Below, in pieces: positions 41,480 to 53,545 of a stretch of DNA of 64,000 nucleotides. The position numbers and the translations under genes are program-made. Each line of letters starts with the position of its first letter. The stretch's first letter is position 1. The notes beneath the pieces were generated by a model. It had not been told where the DNA came from, ran no database searches, and saw only the letters and a program-made list of their open reading frames with translations. Source of the DNA: Cladorhizidae sp. MBARI D1340-BT2 (taxonomy: Eukaryota > Porifera > Demospongiae > Poecilosclerida > Cladorhizidae); contig JAQNBH010000004.1 in the NCBI GenBank assembly GCA_028752905.1, forward strand, positions 976,610 to 1,040,609, given 5' to 3'.

Positions 41480-43385
41480 CACATGTCCAGGCTAAAAGTG
41501 ATCCAGTCTAAAAGTGGTCCAGGCTAATGTGGTCCAGGCTAATGTGGTCCAGGCTAATGTGGTCCAGGCTAATGTGGTCCAAGCTAATGTGGTCCAGGCT
41601 AATTTGTCCAAGCTAATGTTGTCCAAGCTAATTGGTCCGGCTAAAAGTGGTCCAGGCTAATGTGGTCCGGACTAAAAGTGGTCCAGGCTAATGTGGTCCA
41701 GGCTAATGTGGTCCAGGCTAATGTGGTCCAGGCTAATGTGGGCCAGGCTAATGTGGTCCAGGCTAATGTGGTCCAAGCTAATGTGGTCCAGGCTAATGTG
41801 GTCCAGGCTAATGTGGGCCAGGCTAATGTGGTCCGGACTAAAAGTGGTCCAGGCTAATGTGGTCCGGGCTAATGTGGTCCAGGCTAATGTGGTCCAGGCT
41901 AATGTGGGCCAGGCTAATGTGGTCCAGGCTAATGTGGTCCAAGCTAATGTGGTCCAGGCTAATGTGGTCTGGACTAAAAGTGGTCCAGGCTAATGTGGTC
42001 CAGGCTAATGTGGTCCAGGCTAATGTGGTCCGGACTAAAAGTGGTCCAGTGGTCCAGGCTAATGTGGTCCAGGCCAATGTGGGCCAGGCTAATGTGGTCA
42101 AGGCTAATGTGGTCCAGGCTAATGTGGTCCAGGCTAATGTGGTCCAGGCTAATGTGGTCCAGGCTAATGTGGTCCAGGCTAATGTGGTCCAGGCTAATGA
42201 GGTCCGGACTAAAAGTTGACCAGGCTAATGTGGTCCAGGCTAATGTGATCCAGGCTAATGTGGTCCGGACTAAAAGTGGTCCAGGCTAATGTGGTCCAGG
42301 CTAAAAGTGGTCCAGGCTAATGTGGTCCAGGCTAATCTGGTCCAGGCTAATGTGGTCCAGGCTAATGTGGTCCAGGCTAATGTGGTCCAGGCTAATGTGG
42401 TCCGGGCTAATGTGGTCCGGACTAAAAGTGGTCCATGCTAATGTGGTCCAGGCTAATCTGGTCCAGGCTAATCTAGTCCAGGCTAATGTGGTCTGGACTA
42501 AAAGTGGTCCAAGCTAATGTGGTCCAGGCTATTGTGGTCCAGGCTAATGTGGTCCAGGCTAATGTGGTCCAGGCTAATGCGGTCCAGGCTAATGTGGTCC
42601 AGGCTAATGTGGTCCAGGCTAATGTGGTCCAGGCTAATGTCCAGGCTAATGTGGTCCAAGCTAATGTGGTCCAGGCTAATGTGGGCCAGGCTAATGTGGT
42701 CCAGGCTAATCTGGTCCAGGCTAATGTGGTCCAGGCTAATGTGGTCCAGGCTAATGTGATCCAAGCTAATGTGGTCCAAGCTAATGTGGTCCAGGCTAAT
42801 CTGGTCCAGGCTAATCTGGTCCAAGCTAATGTGGTCCGGACTAAAAGTGGTCCAGGCTAATGTGGTCCAGGCTAATGTGGTCCAGGCTAATCTGGTCCAG
42901 GCTAATGTGGTCCAAGCTAATGTGGTCCAGGCTAATGTGGTCCAGGCTAATGTGGTCCAGGCTAATGTCCAGGCTAATGTGGTCCAAGCTAATGTGGTCC
43001 AGGCTAATGTGGGCCAGGCTAATGTGGTCCAGGCTAATCTGGTCCAGGCTAATGTGGTCCAGGCTAATGTGGTCCAGGCTAATGTGGTCCAAGCTAATGT
43101 GGTCCAGGCTAATCTGGTCCAGGCTAATCTGGTCCAAGCTAATGTGGTCCGGACTAAAAGTGGTCCAGGCTAATGTGGTCCAGGCTAATGTGGTCCAGGC
43201 TAATCTGGGCCAGGCTAATCTGGTCCAGGCTAATGTGGTCCAGGCTAATGTGGTCCAGGCTAATGTGGTCCAAGCTAATGTGGTCCAGGCTAATGTGGTC
43301 CAGGCTAATGTGGTCCAAGCTAATGTGGTCCAGGCTAATGTGGTCCAGGCTAATGTGGTCCAGGCTAATGTGGTCCAGGCTAAAA
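41480..43385. repeat. 15-bp minisatellite, copy 1 (about 127 units)
   Basis: Unit ccaggctaatgtggt, with 16-bp variants ccggactaaaagtggt placed every 100-200 bp. Main variants are ccaagc, ccgggc, atctgg and gtgggcc. Five codons per unit explain the VQANV, MWSRL and LDHIS ORFs. A block of about 300 bp (near 42500-42850 and 42850-43160) is tandemly duplicated here and present once in copy 2. Confidence 0.97.
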
Positions 43386-43604
43386 TAGTGTTTGCCCTAT
43401 TGTCAATAATAATAATAATTTGGTTTTTTAATAAAATTTAAAAAAATTTAAGCTGTTGCGTCCTATTGGGTACCAAGATGCTGGACTCCACCATAGCCAG
43501 GCCTAGACACTCACAGCTACATGTAGGAACATAATGGTGCCAGCTCAGCTAATCACAGAAGCAGAGCTTAGGCCAATTTGCAGCAGCCATGTAACTAGGG
43601 TAGG

Positions 43605-43860
43605 ATCAGGATGCTAGGGCTAGGGACAAGGTCAGAGTTAGTTAGAACCATGGCCAGGATTAAAGATAGGGCCAGAATTAGGAGCTTAAGCCTAGGTCAG
43701 AATTAGGGCCAGAGTTAAGACAAGAATCACCAGGGCTAAAGCTAGGGGCAAAGTTAGGACCTCGGGCCATGGCTAAAGCCAGTGGTGGAGTTAGGCCCAG
43801 GGGTTAGTGCTAGAGCTAGGGCCAGAGCTAAAAGAAGGGTCCAAGGCAAGAGCTGAACCT
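43605..43860. repeat. Degenerate gctaggg-type repeat (copy 1)
   Basis: Loosely repeated words gggctagggctaggg, ggccagaattagg, ggccagagttaag, gggctaaagctagggg. The equivalent in copy 2 is about 56812-57070. It is too diverged for a fixed unit. It is ctaggg-like, not the ttaggg telomere repeat. Confidence 0.6.
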
Positions 43861-43917
43861 TTGGGGGGGAAAAGTTGGTAAGAGCAATTTTAACCAAAAG
43901 GTCTTGATTTTATATCT

Positions 43918-43980
43918 CAGCATTTCTCTGGCAGGCAGTTTTGCTATGTGCTCACTGGAACTCCTCAAGCCGCCCCCCCG
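43918..43980 (+). CDS. Candidate small exon before a strong donor
   Basis: Between an acceptor-like ttttatatctcag and a consensus donor gtaagt lies a 60-bp open stretch (tggcaggcagttttgctatg), with the identical equivalent at about 57126-57188. Two frames are open across it. No domain. It lies upstream of the better exon candidate at 44506 on the same strand and may belong to the same gene. Confidence 0.22.
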
Positions 43981-44505
43981 TAAGTGCAGAGTGAATGTAG
44001 GGCACTATAGCAGAGGTGAGGACAGATGCAGAGAGCAGGAGAGGAGAGTGTCTGTAATCAAGAGCTTAGATGACCTAGCAAGTGAGGACAAGAGCACACA
44101 CATACATGTAGATCTCACACCTGCTTCATGACCTCGCCCACTCTAGTTACTGTTCAAGTTCAGGAATGACTGATTATTGCCAAGTCAGCAAGAACATAGC
44201 ATATTATACATGAAGTGCATGTGAGGTATTATTGCTGATAGTTGACACTATCTCTTTCACATACCTAGTCTTGGGCATTGAAGTGCTTTTCAGGTAGTGA
44301 TTGCTGCCATTAGCACTTGGTGTCATTGTGACCAGACAGGGATCCTAATAAAGGCAAAAAGTGGAGATTCCACCATTCTTTAAATCTGCAAACAATAAAT
44401 TATCTCAGGTAGACAGCGTTGCCCAGGAAACAATACAATATCTAGAGAGGATTACAAATTGATGTGCCTCCCTCCCCCTATCCTTCCACTTCTCCAAGCC
44501 CCCAG

Positions 44506-44668
44506 GTGTTGATCACAATTCTTACTCTCCTGAATTCCTGTTATGACCACTCGATTGTATGGAACAAGTGGAAGACCACAATGCCTTCTGTTAATCTCAT
44601 CATTCCAACAACTTCATTCTAATGGAGTAGTGCTAGAGGCAGCCTCGCTGGCTAACTGCTTGCATTGG
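44506..44668 (+). pseudogene. Candidate exon, copy 1, with a 5-bp frameshift
   Basis: The counterpart of the exon at 57715-57882. Acceptor (cccccag) and donor (gtgagt) are identical, but five bases are missing at cgattgtatgg, so the frame is broken in the middle. If the gene is real, this copy cannot encode the same protein. If the two copies are alleles, one allele is damaged or has a sequencing error. Confidence 0.45.
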
Positions 44669-44740
44669 GTGAGTCTAACGCAGCTAGAGGAGTCTGTTGG
44701 CAAAGCCACCTTGTGAGGTTATTAGTGTGGTACTGTATAT

Positions 44741-45873
44741 CTCTCACTGGTGCCATGAGAGGCAACCACATGTCTCCCGTACAGACCTACTCTCTCACTG
44801 GTGCCATGAGAGGCAACCACATGTCTCCCGTACAGACCTACTCTCTCACTGGTGCCATGAGCTAACTCAGAGGCAGCCACATGTCTCCCGTACAGACCTA
44901 CTCTCTCACTGGTGCCATGAGCTAACTCAGAGGCAACCACATGTCTCCCGTACAGACCTGTACTCTCTCACTGGTGCCATGAGCTAACTCAGAGGCAACC
45001 ACATGTCTCCCGTACAGACCTACTCTCTCACTGGTGCCATGAGCTAACTCAGAGGCAGCCACATGTCTCCCGTACAGACCTACTCTCTCACTGGTGCCAT
45101 GAGCTAACTCAGAGGCAACCACATGTCTCCCGTACAGACCTGTACTCTCTCACTGGTGCCATGAGCTAACTCAGAGGCAACCACATGTCTCCCGTACAGA
45201 CCTACTCTCTCACTGGTGCCATGAGCTAACTCAGAGGCAACCACATGTCTCCCGTACAGACCTGTACTCTCTCACTGGTGCCATGAGCTAACTCAGAGGC
45301 AATCACATGTCTCCCGTACAGACCTACTCTCTCACTGGTGCCATGAGCTAACTCAGAGGCAACCACATGTCTCCCTTACAGACCTACTCTCTCACTGGTG
45401 CCATGAGCTAACTCAGAGGCAGCCACATGTCTCCCGTACAGACCTAGTCTCTCACTGGTGCCATGAGCTAACTCAGTGGCAACCACATGTCTCCCGTACA
45501 AACCTACTCTCTCACTGGTGCCATGAGCTAACTCAGAGGCAACCACATGTCTCCCGTACAGACCTGTACTCTCTCACTGGTGCCATGAGCTAACTCAGAG
45601 GCAACCACATGTCTCCCGTACAGACCTAGTCTCTCACTGGTGCCATGAGCTAACTCAGAGGCAACCACATGTCTCCCGTACAGACCTACTCTCTCACTGG
45701 TGCCATGAGCTAACTCAGAGGCAACCACATGTCTCCCGTACAAACCTACTCTCTCACTGTTGCCATGAGCTAACTCAGAGGCAACCACACGTCTCCCGTA
45801 CAGACCTACTCTCTCACTGGTGCCATGAGCTAACTCAGAGGCAACCACATGTCTCCCATACAGATCTACTGTC
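44741..45873. repeat. 60-bp minisatellite, copy 1 (about 19 units)
   Basis: The unit contains ctctcactggtgccatgagc, taactcagaggcaaccacat and gtctcccgtacagaccta. The first two units lack ctaactcag (51 bp). Twenty codons per unit give a minus-strand ORF (SERVGLYGRHVVASELAHGT), which runs out of the array into an unrelated MDNVLLHKYRPLTHTQLC start. Coding use is unlikely. Variants at cgt/tgt and cccgt/cccat fit CpG decay. Confidence 0.96.
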
Positions 45874-46307
45874 CCACTAGTGACCTGAAAATAAGGCAAC
45901 ATAAATAAATAATTTATAAGCTGATGTCCAAGTAGCAGATGACATAACTGAGTGTGTGTTAATGGTCTGTATTTGTGCAGCAGGACATTGTCCATTGTCT
46001 TGTCTTGAGTGAGTGAGGCACCTTAACAAGGTACAGGGGTCAGGGTTTGAGCTGGAGATAACAAATAAAAATTAGAGATGGGAGAGGGAGGGGGTATCCT
46101 TTTTGCCACACCCCCAATATAAATCTCTGGGGATAAACAGGGGCGAGTTGGCTGATAGCCACAACTCTGCGAGGCACAGTTGACGTGATATCAGAAACTC
46201 AGCCCCTCTAGGTCCTCCCCTCCCCCTCTCTCACGCACATTCAGCATATTCACAAGATAACAATGCTTCATTAAATAATACATCTGTAGACCACACACAT
46301 CTGTTGA

Positions 46308-46426
46308 CCCTTTACCGACTGAAACATCATCCAGTTCATGCCCTTCATGGTGAGGGAAAAACCCCATTTCCACCTAAGGATTACTGTACTTACTGTGAGC
46401 TACACCCTCACAAAGTTGGTAAAGGG
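46308..46426. mobile_element. 119-bp piggyBac-type MITE, copy 1
   Basis: Inverted ends ccctttaccgac...gttggtaaaggg enclose 119 bp. Flanks are ttga and ttca here, while copy 2 keeps ttaa on the right, so the original target was TTAA. It has no coding capacity. The end core ccctttacc also occurs at 7.2 and 7.8 kb. Confidence 0.7.
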
Positions 46427-46818
46427 TTCACTCACGAGAAATAGAATACCTGCATTTGATGAGGAACACATATGCACATGTGAACACACCCTCTCAGCAT
46501 GGCTCTAGAGAGATCTCCTAGTATTGTGAATTGTGCTGGACCGTTAGCTAGCTAGTGATTTCTATTCCCATGCCCTGTCTCCCTACTTGAATAAGGCTAA
46601 AAGGACAACTTGCGTCCAGCACCTGCAACTATGCCATGAATCACTCCACCTCATAGCAATAGTAGAGCACAGACTGAAGACATCTTCCTGAGAACATGAC
46701 CAGCTAATATGCCCAGACTTCAGCACCTCCCACACAAAATACACCTGCTGATTATGAGTCTCTGGCAAGCACTGCAGTTGCTCGCCAGAGACACCATCCC
46801 AAATTACCTTTATACAAT

Positions 46819-46844
46819 GGGTGTGGTCTCTTCAAACCACACCC
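46819..46844. other. Short perfect hairpin (copy 1; copy 2 at 59964-59989)
   Basis: gggtgtggt and accacaccc form a 9-bp stem around an 8-base loop (ctcttcaa). It is conserved without change in the second unit. No T-run follows. The function is unknown. Confidence 0.6.
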
Positions 46845-47307
46845 TTACTCCGGGGAAATTGATATCGCTCATTTTTTTCCATAGAACAAACTGAAAAGAG
46901 GTGTGGTTATCAGACACAGCTAATATGCCTAGACTTCAGCACCTCCCACAACAAAGCATATTAGACAGACATGCGTAATTAGCAAGTGCATTACAAAACC
47001 ACGACTCTTTCCCCACAATAATTATTACAGACATAATTATTGCCTCAAGGAAACTATCCTCCATACAGTAATGATAGCAGCATTAATTGCAAAGGCAGTA
47101 TAATAGTGTGATCATTATAAAGAGTTTATAAGTGGTTGTGGTCTACTAACACTTTTCTGTCTTGTTTCTATTAGCAGCTGCTTACAAGAAGTTACACAGT
47201 AACTCCAGAACTATATACCCAATCATAGATGTCACCCTTTACCATATTTAGGACACACATGTCCCTATGCATAATTATGCACACACACATACACACATAC
47301 ATACATA

Positions 47308-47850
47308 TGTCCCTATGTATTTAATATACACACACATAGATACATGCATCATATGTCCCTATGTATTTAATATACACACACATAGATACATGCATCATAT
47401 GTCCCTATGTATTTAATACACACACACATAGATACATGCATCATATGTCCCTATGTATTTAATATACACACACATAGATACATGCATCATATGTCCCTAT
47501 GTATTTAATACCACACATAGATACATGCATCATATGTCCCTATGTATTTAATATACACACACATAGATACATGCATCATATGTCCCTATGTATTTAATAT
47601 ACACACACATAGATACATGCATCATATGTCCCTATGTATTTAATACACACACACATAGATACATGCATCATATGTCCCTATGTATTTAATATACACACAC
47701 ATAGATACATGCATCACATGTCCCTATGTATTTAATATACACACACATAGATACATGCATCATATGTCCCTATGTATTTAATATACACACACATAGATAC
47801 ATGCATCATATGTCCCTATGTATTTAATACACACACACATAGATACATGC
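47308..47850. repeat. 46-bp minisatellite, copy 1 (about 12 units)
   Basis: The unit contains tatgtccctatgtatttaat followed by (at)acacacacatagatacat and gcatca. It arises from a ca-rich start near 47270. Copy 2 at 60451-60906 has about ten units. Confidence 0.95.
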
Positions 47851-47918
47851 AGTTATCTGGTGAAGGTTTGTCATAAGCCTAAGCTTCTAAGGAAAATTAC
47901 TGATATATAACTAAAATA

Positions 47919-48292
<374 letters not shown>

Positions 48293-48293
48293 G

Positions 48294-49421
48294 TCAGTAT
48301 TATTATTGGAGGTGTGGTCCCTATATTGGGGTGACTGTTGTGTTAAAGTTGCAGACAAGCAACAAAGTTGATGCCTCAGCTGACACTGGCATTATAAAAT
48401 GCTGGTATTATTAATGCATTACTGAGCTGAGGTGCAGCAGGTGTGGCTGGGGGAGGAAGAGGAAAGGTGCGGGGAAGAACACTTTTTGGCTTCCCTTTCT
48501 TTAGACAAGGAAGACTGGAGAGCTAAAAATGGCCAAACATGAAGTTAGTGACTGCCAGTGAGTTTAGCACGTATTGGACCTTGAAAATGTATTTATTAAT
48601 TAATTTATTTATTGTAGCCTGCATGTTGAAATCCTGGCAGAGTGCACTGTGCACTCCAATATGATCTACTTGAAGGCCACACAATTATAATATCTCAAAT
48701 TTCAGTTGTTGAACTTCCTTCCCTAAACTTTTGCTCCACAAAGACAACACAGTGGGAGAAGCAGAATTGAGAGATGATCCTTTGAAGAAATCTTGTAATG
48801 GGGGGGAAAAAGGGGGAAAAATGGGCACCTTAAGCTGCAATGATCTTTAAACCTTCGTGCTTTAATAATATATAATATGACTGGATTGGGTGGAGGGGGG
48901 GGGGGGGGGGGGGGGGAGGAGGATTTTCTTAGAAGATCTCCCGCCATTCTGACCCCCTTTCCTCTGTACGAGGCCCAGTACATAACAATTATTGATGATA
49001 AAAAAATGGCTAAAGAGAAGTAGAATCAAACAATAATGAATGAGAGGCAGTCACTTCCATGACTAAAACTTGAGGAGTGAAGGAAGTGGGCAACCACTGC
49101 TGTTTGAATTAGGTCTCTACAAGAACTCTAACCACTGTCTCTCTAGCCACTGTCAAAAACTAACAACAACCTATGACTTTACAGTTACCTTCTCAATAAT
49201 CAACTTGAAATTGTAAGTTGATTATTGAGAAGGTTATTGTAATGTTATTATGTCAACTGAGAGTTCATTGAGAACCTAGACTATTGCAACCAAGCCACCT
49301 GGCTATACTAAGTCAACCATAGATATCTTATTACAATGACCTTCTCACCAGAGATTAAATTTCAAGTTGATTTATTGTAATATCGTGATGTCAACTGAGA
49401 GTTGGTTCATAGATATCTCAC
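48294..49421. other. Unique stretch with a poly-G tract (copy 1)
   Basis: No certain gene. It contains a run of more than 20 G at about 48896-48916 (shorter in copy 2, about 61817-61834) that could form a G-quadruplex, and the perfect hairpin listed separately at 49187. After the hairpin the words gatgtcaactgagagtt(g/c) recur twice (about 49251 and 49388), together with caagttgat...attattgtaat words, so it may be a decayed foldback element. Confidence 0.45.
49187..49234. other. 20-bp perfect hairpin (copy 1; copy 2 at 62104-62151)
   Basis: Left arm accttctcaataatcaactt and right arm aagttgattattgagaaggt pair over 20 bp with no mismatch around an 8-base loop. It is unchanged in copy 2. It could be a foldback-element core or a small-RNA precursor. 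Confidence 0.75.
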
Positions 49422-49492
49422 CTGAACTTTTGGATGCACACTCCCTCAGCTTCCAATTGCTTTAGGTCTTCCAGAGGTGCGGTAAGGTACAT
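49422..49492 (-). CDS. Candidate first coding exon (copy 1)
   Basis: From an ATG at 49492 the minus strand reads MYLTAPLEDLKQLEAEGV and then CIQKF up to a donor-like gtgagat at 49421. In copy 2 (62340-62410) the only difference is synonymous (CCT/CCG proline). The peptide looks like a charged helix, with no family recognised. The stop-rich upstream sequence fits a 5' untranslated region. Short and unproven. Confidence 0.3.
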
Positions 49493-49702
49493 CTAATTCT
49501 GCTGTTCCTCTGCTAACACGAAAGATCTTGTTTCAGTGAATGCACGACCCTTTTCCATTTACCCTGGAGAAAAGGAAAAGGATCGACAATGCGTGAAATT
49601 TGCGCGGTCAGTAATTTTGTCCAGAGTATAGGCAATAGGCAAGCTATTATATTGTTATCTGCTTGCTGGGGTTCAGCAACTACGAGACTCCCTTTTCATA
49701 GA

Positions 49703-49978
49703 TTATGCTGCGACGACTTTAGGGTGACTAATTATCTGTGGCCTTCTGCGCAGCTGTGAAGAGAACAGTGCCTTCATTATAGTATCGCTGTTTTTTAGGA
49801 TTGGTGCCCCAGGAAGCTTTATATTTTTCTCAGCCAAGTTTGGTGGCAGGGCATAAATGGAAGAGGCAGGAAATCTTTCCTGGCATCCTTGATTGCAGAT
49901 TTTTAAACCTCCCTGTCTCTGGACATTATTCTCATCACTATGAATAATGCAGCAAAGGAAGTCTTGCATGAGCTTCAT
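49703..49978 (-). CDS. Unrecognised 91-codon ORF (copy 1)
   Basis: Starts MKLMQDFLCCIIHSDENN and continues with RFPASSIYALPPNLAEKN and LPGAPILKNSDTIMKALF. Copy 2 (62626-62898) lacks exactly one codon (IIHS/IHS) and otherwise reads the same. An in-frame indel is compatible with coding constraint but one case proves little. No domain, no splice context, no neighbour to help. Confidence 0.25.
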   Translation of the reverse strand: MKLMQDFLCCIIHSDENNVQRQGGLKICNQGCQERFPASSIYALPPNLAEKNIKLPGAPILKNSDTIMKALFSSQLRRRPQIISHPKVVAA

Positions 49979-50730
49979 GTTTATAATTAAGACTTAGAGC
50001 CTTGGTAGAGGATCAGCTACAGCTACTTTCAAATATGTGCTAACATTTGCACATGATATGGAGGACTAATCAAATGCTACTCTATTGCTACAAGTATAAT
50101 CCAACAAATTGCAGATTGCCTGCAGGTCCTCTTTATTTCTTAGAAGAAGATTCTCAGTAGACAAACTGAGTGTAAACTATATAATGTGCTAGAATTAAAT
50201 ACAGCTGCATTAGCTAAAGGTTTTGATACACTTGCATAAGTCCTATAATTATGTATACATAATTATATAAATAAGGTTGCAGAGTATTAAGCTGTAGCAC
50301 AGTGCAACCACTGTTAGCTGAATAGGGGGATTTAATTTTTGAGTTGAGGCCACTGGCTGGTCCCCAGCTGGCAGGTTCTCCATTGCCACCATGAGCACCT
50401 TCTCTATCTAAACTTTTCTCTCCACAGAGTGAGCCTTTCATGAAAGCAGTTGACCATTCACTTATTTGCAGAGAAAGCATGTAGCTGCTGCACCAGCTCA
50501 GCCAGGCTCAGTTACACACATGTACACACACGACTATTCTGTTGATGTTCCTTACCAATTCTTGTGCTTGGCTGAATTAAAGAAACAGCCATGGGATTCT
50601 TATAATAGCAAAATTATGAACATGGACATGGTATATGTAAGTTACAATATCACAAGGAGGGAAAAGTAACATAACAGACAGGATGAAATGTTTCCCCCAT
50701 ATGTTCCATCCTTATTTGTTCAATCACCTG

Positions 50731-50757
50731 GTGTGTGTGTGTGTGTGTGTGTGTGTA
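50731..50757. repeat. (gt)n microsatellite (copy 1; copy 2 at 63650-63673)
   Basis: About 13 gt dinucleotides after cacctg. The tract in copy 2 is a little shorter. It is followed in both by gtatggtgtggttgtgtggtg. Confidence 0.93.
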
Positions 50758-50869
50758 TGGTGTGGTTGTGTGGTGTCGGTGGATAAATAGACAAAAAAGA
50801 TAAAAAAGATAGAAAACCAAAACCAGAACTTGATCGAATTTCCTCATCAAAATATACAGCAAGCAAATA

Positions 50870-51318
50870 AATGCACTTGCTTATGAAGTCAACCCTTATG
50901 AAGTCAACTACTGCACGGACAGGTAAATGAACTTTATTATGTATTTTTGGACTACAATACTTAATCTCCATTATATTACAGCTGGTGCATAGGTGTCTGG
51001 GCAGGTGTCTGGGCATGTAACATCCCACACTAGTGATGCACCACACTTTCATGGGACCAAACTGATGCCATCCGGCTGTTTGCCATTTGATCCGAACACT
51101 CCATTGGGTTCGAGTTGAGATGGGATCTTTGCAGATGCCACTCGGATGACATTGAACCAAACACCAGATTCTTTCCATGCCGTTAACAAACATGCACGAT
51201 AAGTTTCAGAACTAGCGTCAATTAGCAGCTGATGAAATGAATGTAGTAGTGGAGAAGAGAAGGAAGGAGATGAAAGTAATAGTTTGGGAATGTAAAATGC
51301 ATGACGGAGGAGATGCAA
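50870..51318 (-). pseudogene. Retrotransposon polymerase C-terminal fragment
   Basis: On the minus strand the reading matches the region after the reverse transcriptase in retroelement proteins common in marine invertebrates: LLRHAFYIPKLLL, SLLHSFHQLL-like helix, AKIPSQLEPNGVFGSNG, KQPDGISLVPWKCG and SLVWDVTCPDT. The last part resembles a PD-(D/E)xK-type endonuclease core. A 12-bp duplication repeats CPDT. Downstream the frame decays. The RT core itself is absent. Copy 2 shows the start of the same fragment between about 63780 and 64000, cut by the window. Confidence 0.55.
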
Positions 51319-51475
51319 TGCATCATGAGCATGGAGGTCACTAAGTCTCTCTCACAAAATGTATCTTCTTCCCAACAATGCCTTTCGCTCCATCAATCAG
51401 TGAACCCAAAAGGATGACCCTGGGTTCACTACCAAAAACATAAATAAACCAAAAACATAAATAAATCAGGCTTTA

Positions 51476-51522
51476 AAAAAAAAAAAAAAAAAAAATTATA
51501 ATAATAATAATAATAATAACGT
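51476..51522. repeat. Poly(A) followed by (taa)7
   Basis: About 20 A, then taataataa words. This looks like the A-rich tail of a retroposed copy from which a triplet microsatellite has started to grow. The upstream words aaaaacataaataaa are duplicated. Confidence 0.8.
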
Positions 51523-51656
51523 CTCAAACAGGAAACGGATGATCCTCGCTCCTCCTTTTTCCTTTCCCAGCGGATTGCAGTAGCCGTGCAGCGAGGTAAC
51601 ACTGCAGCTGTGCTGGGCACCAGCTTTAGTTGTAATGACGATTATTTTTTATAAGT
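51523..51656 (+). pseudogene. Retroelement protein terminus on the opposite strand
   Basis: The plus strand reads ETDDPRSSFFLSQRIAVAV, then QRGNTAAVLGTS and a stop. The words SQRIxVAVQRGNxAAVLGT are the usual final residues of the same invertebrate retroelement family whose earlier segment lies on the minus strand at 50.9-51.3 kb. So fragments of one family sit here in opposite directions. No catalytic part is present. Confidence 0.45.
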
Positions 51657-51763
51657 AGTGTATTAAGATTTTTTGTTTTAATGTTTGTTTGTTGTTGTTT
51701 GTTAATGTTTGTTTGTTATTCTGGTTATTCTGTTTATATATAATAAAATAAAAAAAAATTAAA

Positions 51764-53126
<1,363 letters not shown>

Positions 53127-53545
53127 GAGGGTTGTACAGTGTTCTCTTCTTGGCTGCCCACCACCTACATGTTCTGTCTCTGCTTCTCTCTCACTGCGTC
53201 TGGGTTGGTGGCACTGGCCTTCTTCTTCCTCTCACAGTCTCTCTGCTTCCAGGCCTGCTCACCATCTCTGCCCTCTTGTGCCCATGTTTATTACTCTGTA
53301 GAGTATCCAGTGAGTTAGTTTGCATTGTTGTTCAGGTCTGAGTCAGCATGGCACTCAGTGCTGCTGAGATACAGCACCACTACCATGAGCAGAAGTGGGC
53401 AGAGATGGTGAGCAGGCGCAGAGAGACTCTGAGAGGAAGAAGGCAAGAGCCACCAACACAGAGGCAGTGAGAGAGAAGAAGAGGCAGAACCTCCGTAGGT
53501 GGTGGGCATTCAAGAAGGAGAAGCAGTACCACAGACACCTCAGTA
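53127..53545. repeat. Long imperfect inverted repeat
   Basis: About 53127-53315 pairs with about 53360-53545 in inverse. Matching words include gcccaccacctac, cttctctctcactgc, ttggtggc, ctctcacagtctctctgc/ctctcagagtctctctgc and cctgctcaccatctctgccc. The arms are about 180 bp with a loop of about 45 bp. ORFs on either strand (Ser/Leu-rich and Arg/Lys-rich) mirror each other for this reason. Confidence 0.82.

Noticed and set aside
41660..43441. 193-codon VQANV/MWSRL repeat protein
   Set aside because: A by-product of the 15-bp minisatellite; ORFs of similar length exist in three frames and on both strands.
44722..45995. Minus-strand protein with a 20-residue repeat (SERVGLYGRHVVASELAHGT)
   Set aside because: The ORF is opened by the 60-bp array. 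The short non-repeat head has no domain, and a near-identical reading in copy 2 only reflects duplication.
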